64,000 nucleotides of DNA from Tomocerus qinae. Taxonomy: Eukaryota; Arthropoda; Collembola; Entomobryomorpha; Tomoceridae. The stretch covers positions 45,562,296-45,626,295 of the forward strand of contig CM034548.1 in assembly GCA_020055645.1 (NCBI GenBank), written 5' to 3'. Positions 55,701 through 64,000 of the stretch are shown here, piece after piece. The position numbers and the translations under genes are program-made. Below the pieces are notes generated by a model. The model was given only the letters and a program-made list of their open reading frames with translations. It was not told where the DNA came from and did not search any database. Within the stretch, counting starts at the first letter, position 1, and every line of letters starts with the position of its first letter.

Positions 55701-58700
55701 ACACTATTTTATCTTTTATCAGTTTCTCGTGTTTTAAAATGACAAAGTTAAGTAAGATTTACAATGACTTCAACTTCATAAAATAGTATGTTCTCGGGGT
55801 TTTGGGCCCTGATGCCAAAGCCAAAGTGCGTAGTGGTGGAAAAAATATCAAACGGGAATTGAAATCGGGACAACAAACTTACGAAACGGACAAAGAGTTT
55901 TTCCCTGTGGGTAAACCAATGTTTAAGCTTGAATCTGCCGTCCAGTCTTCTGGTATTTCTTATAACTATTTTGAAAGTAATACAAAACTTCATTCAAGTC
56001 AAAATTCTAATGTAAAAATAACTTCAAAGGTGAAGCAGAGTACATTAATGACATAAATCCACAACAAGGAGAACTTTTTGGAGCCTTTGTGACGAGTACA
56101 GTCGGAAATGCTGATTTGCATAGCATTGATGCATCTGAGGCATTGGTTTGTGTCTCAATAGTGCCATTGCAATATTTGATAAATTCTTGTTTCTTAATTT
56201 TGATGTTTTGTTTTATAGAAAATACAAGGAGTGGTAGCATTTATAAGTGCTAGAGATATACCAGGTAAAAATAATTTCATGACCTTGGCCGACCAATCTG
56301 AAGTGGTAAGCAGAAGTAAACAATTGCTTAACTATAAATACAAAATATAATAACAAACTAAAAGACCCATCTTAGTCCCACCCTTAAAATAAATTAGGTT
56401 TGCAAAAGGTTTGTTAGACGGGTGGTAGCGTCCCACTCTAAGGCGGGCCTTTTAGTCTCACCGGTTAAAACAAATTATTATAGTACATCAAAATTTCAGA
56501 TTTTCGCCGTAAATTCTGTTAAACATGCTGGACAGCCAGTTGGGATGATCATAGCCCAAAACAAATATATAGCATTTAAAGCTGCAAAAATGGTGAAAGT
56601 GAAGTATGTCAATATTCGTCCTCCTGTACTTTCAATTGACCAGGAAATTGAAATTGCAAAATCTAAGGGCAGATATGAAACACTTTTCACCGAGTTTACG
56701 AAGTCTGTTGAAGGTAAATGTATTTTTTTGTGACAGACAGGTACATAATATTATTAGTAGATACTAGATAGCAAAGTCAGTCACTATATTATTTCGTTTT
56801 TTATTATCCTGTTAAAACTTATTGATTATTTTGTATCTATGGTAAAAGGTTCATCAGAAAAAGCTACTCATACCGTAATAGGAGAATTTGGTTGTGGATC
56901 GCAATATCATTTTACTATGGAGACGCAAATCTGCATCTGTGTTCCGAATGAAGACGGAATGGACGTGTTTTCCTCTACGCAGTGGATGAATCAAATACAA
57001 TCTGCGATTGCTTCAACATTAGCAATCCCAAATAACGAGTAAACTTTTAAAATTAGAAACGGCCTAATTGATTGTATTCTCTGGTACCGTGGTACCTTAT
57101 AAATATTTCTGCTTCAGGATCAACATTCGAGTTCGACGACTTGGTGGAGGCTACGGTTGCAAAATAACTAGAGCTGCACAAATTGCTACTGCTTGTGCAG
57201 TGGCTGCTTACGTCACCAATAAACCTGTCAGAGTTGCTTTGGATTTGCAGACTAATATGGAAATGATTGGAAAGCGGCCACCGTATTTAATGAAATACGA
57301 GGTTTGTTTTTTGAGTCGTTATTCTTTAAAATTATGTATATAGAAAACTGTTTATAATATATTAAAAATATCTTTATTTTTAGATTTAAAAAAATACAAG
57401 ATACTGATGTAATTGTAGGCAACGTACTTAGGAAATATTTGAACTTTATATTTACGCTAGTGTAAAGCTCGCACAGACGCTAGTTTAGGTTAGCGAGCCG
57501 AGCCCTACCCTAAACCAAGCAAAAGTTTCTTGAAATCGTGCCAGAAATTTGTGAGTGAAAGCGCAACAACCCACACAGTTGAGATTTCGGAAAGCATAAT
57601 AACTCACCTCAACTCAAATCATTTTTTGCCCAAAATCGAGTAACTCATCGCAACTCAACTAACTTCAAGCTCTGACTCTATGTAGGTCGACTCCAACTCA
57701 CTTCTTTAGTCAGTTTGACCGCCGACTATGCGACTTAAACTCCACTAAGTGTCCAACTTAATCCCACTATACACAAAATTCTAAATTTCGTAATAATAAT
57801 GCTTGTTGTAGCCATTTCAGACTGTATGTAATCAACTAGACTATAGCAAACGTACTGGGTATAGTGTAGTGTGCCCAAAACAATAGCGTATATTACGTAA
57901 TATTGTTGATAATAAAGAAATGTCAAGGACATTTTTAGGAACTCACATTAACTCACACTTAACAGAGTCAGTAGCCCGACTTAGAGAGTTGCACGGGTAC
58001 TGGATGCCCTTGCGGGCAGCGCCCTGCCCGTGTACTGGTATGGGCGGGCACGGGCACCTATTTAAGATATTTTGTCCCCAACTGTGGAATTATTGCGATA
58101 TGGGGAACTAAATCGATCAAATTGGAATTTATAATATATTGTCAAAGTAACCATAAGGATCACAAGTGTTCCCATTCTCCAAGTGCCTTCAACAATGGGA
58201 TCGCTAAGTTGCGGTAGCTCTCAGTTTGCGCTAACTTTGTGCAGATTTTTGCTATGATATGATGTGGCAAAAATTATGAGATGAGAATCGAATCGTGTAT
58301 TGTAGCAGCGCTATGGAAATTCCTTACTCCTCAGGCAACGATAGCAAAATTGTTAAAACAATAATGAGAACATGAACATTAGTAACTCCTGTGGTAATAA
58401 TATTTGCCAGCGATTTGCTAAGGGGATGATGCTATGAGGGCTAAGGAGAATATCGTCTTTTAGCTGACTCAACTCAACTCATATATACTACCCTTAAACA
58501 AGCTATTCTTGACTCAACTCACAATTCCATATTCCATTGTTACCGACTCAACTCACAATTCCATATTTCATTGTTACCAACTCAACTCACAATTCCATTC
58601 GTACCGACTCAACTCACAATTCCATTCGTACCGACTCAACTCAACTCATACATCAGTGCGGAAAAAGTGGTACTCTGTCCAACTCACTTACTCAAAAAGT

Positions 58701-61700
58701 GAGTTGATTGGCTCATCACTGGTCGAAAGTGGGAATACTTACTTATTACGAAATTCAATCTATATTATAATCGCAGACTTGATTAAAGCAATAAATTTAC
58801 TTGTCTATGTCTATTTATGTCTGTACGTGTGGTAGGGTGACCCCAAATACAAAATGCGCAAGCGCTTATGTTAGCCATATTACATAAAGCAATGAACTCC
58901 ACTCTAGGTTTATGCCGCGCATATTACAAAAAACAATGAACTATACACTCTGGGTTAATATAATTAGCTTATTTCGAAATTAGCCAAAAATTGTTGACAT
59001 TGAATTTATTTAACAATTACTAATAATTCTAATTCTGCCATTTTTTATGGATGCCTACTTTTAAAACTTTAGTCCCACAATGTAATGGGAGCCTATGATA
59101 TCTACTGATATATTCATTGCGATATTTGATAGTGATATTTTGTATCCGTAATACGAATTACGAATACAAAATATCACTTTTTTGATACACTAACTATGAC
59201 ATAAACACGTACATACAATCATAGAACATTTTATTGTTCTATTTATTTTTATTTTGATTATGCAGAAATAGTTCCTCTTGTTTATGACATTATTGGCAAT
59301 ATACTGAATGGGAATACTCATACACACATAGATCTATTTAACTTGAAACTTGAATTCTATAATTAGGTTGGGGTTGATGATAACGGAAAAATTGTAAGTC
59401 TAAAGGGACAACTATTCTGTGACACTGGAGTAGCATCAAATGACGAGACGGCAGAATTTGGTGCATTTTTCATTCAGTCCATGTACAACGCAGTAGGATG
59501 GGAGATATCGACAACAAATATAACTACTAACACACCTGCCAACACTTGGTGCAGAGGACCAGGTATTTTCTTCCTTTCCCATAAATAGTTTTGAATTCAG
59601 TTCACTCTTGTTAAAATTTTATTGAAACTCTTATAATTAGGATCGACTCCTTGCATTGCCATGATAGAAAACATCATGGAGCACATTGCATTTGTAATTC
59701 AAAAAGATCCTACTGAAGTTCGATTGGCTAATATACTCTCAAATGGACAAAAACTACTAGTAATACCAATAGGAAGCGCAGACACTTTTGATGGAGAAAA
59801 TCTTATTCCTAGAATGCTAGAGGAACTGAAAACGTCAGGTAGTATTGAGAGCCGTGCACAATTTATCAAAAAATTTAATCAGGTGAGGAGTGGGCTATGA
59901 CAAAATTGGTCGTATTGTATTTTCAAGCTGACTGATAATGTGCTTTATTTTGTACAATGTCTTTTTCAATTACAAAAAACTTGTTTATTACACCAGATTA
60001 TATAATTTTTTAAGTACTGTTTTGTAATAGAATAATCGTTGGAGAAAGCGTGGAATGGCTACGGTACCTATGAGGTATCCAATAGAGTATGGTACAAAAC
60101 GTAATACCGTTTATGTCGCGATTTATAAAAATGATTCAACAGTTGTTGTCAGTCACGGAGGAATTGAGTGTGGCCAGGGTCTTAACACAAAGGTGAAGAC
60201 TAAAGTATATATACTATCTAATCTCAGTTATTATGCTTATTTAATTAAATTAATGTGTCCTAGTATTCAATTTTGCTTACTTAGGTTGCTCAAACGGTGG
60301 CATATGCGTTGGACATACCCATTGAAATGGTTGTAGTAAAACCAACGAACAATTTGATTGCACCAAATGGAGATTCAACTGGAGGATCCATCACAAGTGA
60401 ACTCTGTTGCCATGTATAACCATTTCACAAACAATTAATTTTTATAGTACTATTCTTGAAATTAAAACTTTTAATTTTTGGAATACGCATAATATTTAGT
60501 ATGGAAAATGCAATCTAGTAAATTCTCAATGATATTTATAAATATTTTCAGGGTGCATTAATGGCATGTCAGAAGTTGAAGGATCGAATGAAACCCATCA
60601 AAGATTCAATGAAAAAGTATTCGTGGGAAAAATTGATTCAACTGTGCCATAAGGCCAACATAGACCTTACGGCTTCACATATGTTAGTACCTTCATTTTT
60701 AATTCTGTACTGCTATTTAAAAAATTAGTTTTTACAATACCTACCTACCTCTACCACCTATAAATGTGGAAATACTCTAAGGAATTTCGTAGAATGTTAT
60801 TTAAACTAATAATAATCATTCACTTAAAATATACATATTTATGATATTAATGTTTGAAAACAGGCCAAACGGGTTAGACGGAGTGAAAACGTATGACATT
60901 TGGGTACTTAATCTAACTGAAGTGGAGATTGATTGCTTGACTGGCGAATACAGGGTGAGTTTTTCATTCAGTCAAAGTTAGTATACGATTGGTCATGTAA
61001 TTTGTGACATTTTTGCAGATCGTAAGGATTGATATAATTGAGGACGCTGGGCACAGTTTGAACCCCGACGTTGATATAGGTCAAGTAGAAGGTGCCCTCA
61101 TTATGGGATTGGGGCTCTGGACAAGCGAAAAAATTGTTTATGACAGAAATAGTGGACAATTACTAACCAATGGAACATGGGTTCGTCACAATAATCAACA
61201 AGCAAAGTTTTTACTCGCTAAGATTTTAATGGAGAAAGTTTATTAATTTAGGAATATAAGCCGCCACTGCCAAAAGACATACCAGACGATCTCAGGGTAA
61301 CTCTGCTGAAAAATGCACCGAATCCGAACGGCGTACTTCGCTCTAAAGGTATATTCGTAGATCCATAATGGATAATGCAAAAGCATAGAAATTATTTCTT
61401 TATATATTTTATATTCCCTTACGCTACCGTTGCATTCTTTCCTTTTTGATGTATTGATATAGGAAGTAAATTCCATATTCTACATTGCCAATATATATCG
61501 GAAATGTAAAATACGGATATTTCTATATAAATATCATATTTTGATTTTTATGATTTCAATGAGATATAATTTTATTGTTTACAAAACGGAATCTCATAAT
61601 ATTTATAATTGAATATAGCTACTGGTGAACCGCCCCTCTGTTCCAGCATCAGTGTGCTATTTGCTTTTAAAAATGCCATTTATGCTGCACGTCAAGATGC

Positions 61701-61885
61701 TGGTCACAATGAATGGTTTCAACTCGGTAAGGCTTTTAAAACCTTAGAGAAACTTTCTATAATTTTCATTTGTTTCCTTTGGTGTTTATTTAAATTATTT
61801 TGATTGAAATTATGAAGATGGTCCAGTTACACCTGAAGATATTCAACAACTTTGTTTTTGTGATGCGTCCAAATTTGATGTGTAA
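52754..61885 (+). CDS. AOX: Aldehyde oxidase (insect AOX type), 27 exons, 1293 aa
   Basis: Molybdo-flavoenzyme that oxidises aldehydes and heterocycles; cytosolic, with two 2Fe-2S clusters, FAD and molybdopterin. Exon starts: 52754, 53132, 53275, 53586, 53859, 54217, 54515, 54812, 55011, 55255, 55520, 55787, 56030, 56219, 56500, 56849, 57118, 59367, 59641, 60031, 60285, 60552, 60864, 61019, 61252, 61619, 61818. Phases agree at every junction. Cluster ligands C55, C60, C63, C85 and C125, C128, C160, C162. FAD domain about 180-420. Molybdenum domain has [34 protein letters not shown] (R895), GGIECGQG and TGEPP with catalytic-type E1239. The pattern is that of insect AOX, which arose from xanthine dehydrogenase. 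Intron 5 uses a GC donor and intron 17 is 2 kb. AATAAA at 62056-62061. Confidence 0.95.
57302..59366 (+). other. AOX intron 17 (2.1 kb) with an ACTCA-rich tandem repeat
   Basis: Much longer than the other AOX introns (about 60-400 bp). It contains recurrent CAACTCA words and, at about 58509-58635, four or five units of a GACTCAACTCACAATTCCAT-type repeat. No coding exon is supported inside; the 108-codon frame there is the tandem repeat read through. Confidence 0.75.
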
Positions 61886-62176
61886 GCAGAAATTTTGTTT
61901 GGAATTTTTAATATTTTGGCAACATTATTTACATGGATCATAAATAACTAATGTATACTAATTCCATTCTTCGGACAGATTTTAAAATGTATTTTCCATT
62001 GTTAGTTGTAGTAAAATGTTTAACAAATGTAATCCTTGTAACTTGACAAACTTGTAATAAATTAAAACCTACAGCAAGCCGTAACAGAAGCTCGCCTGAG
62101 TAAAGGGGACCGTGTGCACATCTTTGGTATAATAATAGTGGAAAAGATACATTAACAAACTAATGTTGTTGGCAAT
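61886..62176. other. AOX 3' UTR and flank
   Basis: Holds the AATAAA at 62056-62061, about 170 bp after the AOX stop codon. Nothing else was seen. Confidence 0.5.
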
Positions 62177-62416
62177 TAATATTGACTATTAAAATCAACA
62201 GAAAATCAAAATAGATTAATATTGACTATTAAAACCAACAGAAAATCAAAATAGAATAATATTGACTATTAAAATCAACAGAAAGTCAAAATAGATTAAT
62301 CTTGACTATCAAAATTAAAAGTAAATTAATGGATTAATACTGTCTATCAAAATTAAAAGGAAATCAAAATCAGTTAATACTGACTCTAAAAACCAAAAGA
62401 AATATAAAATATATCC
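62177..62416 (+). repeat. 40-bp tandem repeat, 6 copies
   Basis: Six units of TAATATTGACTATTAAAATC plus a 20-bp A-rich half, exactly 40 bp apart at first and slightly variable later. The first three are nearly identical; the last three have diverged, so the array seems to have grown from its left side. Confidence 0.85.
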
Positions 62417-63064
62417 TTCAATCGGTACATTCCGGTTGTTGTTGCTTTACTATGAAATCTAAAGTCCGCTAAAAGCGATATGAAATATTTTATACTGCCT
62501 AATGACTAACAATTAATAGGAAACGCAATTGAAATTTTTAATGCCCATTTTCTACTTTGACTATCAAAATGAATACAAAGTGAGCGCGCGTTATCTTGGT
62601 AACCAGTGGACCAGTGTGGCCTATTTTCAATAGGGGTTGTCCGTGGTCCATAGGCATTGTTTTCGCCAAGTTTGGTCAAAATCTATTAATGCGTTCGAAA
62701 GTTATCGTGTTCACTAACGGACGAACGGACGGACGGAATGTGAGAATGTGCGGTTCTATAAGCTGCCTTATTCAGGCGAGCTAAAAATTACATTATTATT
62801 AGCATTGTGCTTTTATTATGCAATCTTTGACAATATTAGGCAGTACAGTGCAATGTCACCAATAAAACAGTCTCTAAATAAACGAATAGGAGCCAGTATG
62901 TAATTAAGTCCGTCCGTATACATATATGGTATAGTATAAACTTGCATTTGTGCCTATAGCTATATAAAAAAACCCTTAAACCCAAAAAACCCGGGTTTTT
63001 CGATACCTTGGTAGTGTTTAACTAAGGCCCCACTCTTTTAAGCACTACGTTTGTGCTGTTTTAC
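62417..63064. other. Intergenic; contains the TTCGAAAGTTATCGTG motif
   Basis: At about 62694-62738 the motif CGTTCGAAAGTTATCGTG is followed by a GGAC/GGACGG run, the mirror of the arrangement inside the TIR element at 8896-9485. This suggests a second, inverted fragment of the same repeat type. No gene was recognised. Confidence 0.45.
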
Positions 63065-63655
63065 TTAGGCCCTACCCTGTATGTTATTCGCCCCATACTG
63101 TTTTACTAACGCTCCACCCTGTAAAACATTGGCCCCATTCTGGTTGACAATGACTCCACCCTGGTAAACAATGGCCCCATTCTGGTTGACAATGACCCCA
63201 CCCTGGTAAACAATGGCCCCACCCTGGTAGACATTGGCCCCACCCTGGTAGACATTGGCCCCACCCTGGTAGACATTGGCCCCACCCTGGTAGACATTGG
63301 CCCCACCCTGGTAGACATTGGCCCCACCCTGGTAGACATTGGCCCCACCCTGGTAGACATTGGCCCCACCCTGGTAGACATTGGCCCCACCCTGGTAGAC
63401 ATTGGCCCCACCCTGGTAGACATTGGCCCCACCCTGGTAGACATTGGCCCCACCCTGGTAGACATTGGCCCCACTCTGGTAGACATTGGCCCCACCCTGG
63501 TAGACATTGGCCCCACCCTGGTAGACATTGGCCCCACCCTGGTAGACATTGGCCCCACCCTGGTAGACATTGGCCCCACCCTGGTAGACATTGGCCCCAC
63601 CCTGGTAGACATTGGCACCACCCTGGTAGACATTGACATTGGTAAATTTCGTCAT
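63065..63655 (-). repeat. 21-bp minisatellite with an open heptad-repeat frame (196 codons)
   Basis: Twenty near-identical 21-bp units plus seven diverged ones, from about 63085 to 63634. On the minus strand a frame opens with MTKFTNV, continues as 20 copies of NVYQGGA (one NVYQSGA), then IVYQGGV, IVNQNGA and other heptads that all keep Gln at position 4, and stops after NNIQGRA. Because 21 is a multiple of 3, an open frame is expected by chance, and a second minus frame is open too. No signal peptide, splice context or promoter was seen. It may be a plain minisatellite or a repeat-protein exon. Confidence 0.8.
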
Positions 63656-64000
63656 GATAACCTGTTATTCTAGGGCGTATCTAGAAATTGGATCTAGGGG
63701 GTGCTAATTTCTAAAAATGAGTAATGCATAAATCAAAAAAATAAAAACGCCACTGTTTATTGATAACAATAGTACATTTTCGCGCGAAGCGCGAAAAAAT
63801 TTGCGATTTATATTCTTTTTTGTTTTTCATAAAATCCCCTATACATCGAGATTCATTCGATAGGGTTCAGTAGGATTCAGTACCCCTTCTAAATATGTGT
63901 CCTGTCATCACTCACTTAGTTTGGCGCATTTAATTTTAGGTGCTTAAAACAGAAAACCTCATTTCAAAATTGACCCATTGCTACGTACCTTTTCATTTTG
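63656..64000. other. Intergenic, no gene recognised
   Basis: Contains a short palindrome TTCGCGCGAAGCGCGAA near 63779-63795 and otherwise nothing that can be supported. Confidence 0.4.

Noticed and set aside
56251-56274. Candidate splice donor CCAG|GTAAAA within AOX exon 14
   Set aside because: Reading through gives the expected LADQSEV-IFA continuation with correct phase, so the downstream GTAAGC is the real donor.

Overview
The window looks like AT-rich nuclear DNA from an arthropod, most likely a non-dipteran insect. Four conserved genes are cut by many short introns with consensus splice sites. An aldehyde oxidase with insect-type motifs and short (TTAGG/CCTAA)n runs point to insects. 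Orthologues of KDM7/PHF8 and C9orf72 are present, both missing from Drosophila as far as I know. The assignment is inference; no species can be named.

Layout. 1-3000: an interspersed repeat (repeat A) and an intact single-ORF LINE-like element. 3000-16000: about 13 kb with no recognisable gene, holding one TIR element with internal 132-bp tandem repeats. 16007-21803 (minus): a complete KDM7/PHF8-type histone demethylase reconstructed as 16 exons (919 aa), with a dimeric tRNA-like SINE and a foldback element in one intron. 23816-26490: a second repeat A copy split by a 1.4-kb foldback element, then repeat B and a hairpin. 27946-28141: a foldback MITE just upstream of 28308-31313 (plus), a complete C9orf72 orthologue. 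33377-34040: a second copy of that MITE and of repeat B. 34606-35757: an unrecognised spliced gene. 37335-40903: a hAT-type MITE, a 20-bp minisatellite and several hairpin elements. 41651-46455 (plus): a complete KLHDC10 orthologue (7 exons, 441 aa). 46456-52750: no gene seen. 52754-61885 (plus): a complete aldehyde oxidase (27 exons, 1293 aa) with one apparent GC-AG intron. 62177-63655: 40-bp and 21-bp tandem arrays; the second encodes an uninterrupted heptad-repeat ORF.

The genes do not form a pathway. They cover chromatin (KDM7), autophagy and lysosome signalling (C9orf72), ubiquitin ligase substrate selection (KLHDC10) and oxidative metabolism of aldehydes (AOX). KDM7 and C9orf72 are head to head across 6.5 kb of repeat-rich DNA; the other genes read rightward.

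The most distinctive feature is the number of long, nearly perfect inverted repeats (hairpin or foldback elements) of at least six families. Two have clear target-site duplications and one has an empty-site paralogue in the same window. I found no clearly new gene system. The best candidates for follow-up are the hairpin families as dsRNA or small-RNA sources, the in-frame retained-type intron of C9orf72, the unrecognised gene at 34.6-35.8 kb, and the heptad-repeat ORF. Splice junctions were derived by eye from phase, GT-AG signals and remembered family sequences; none was tested by computation.
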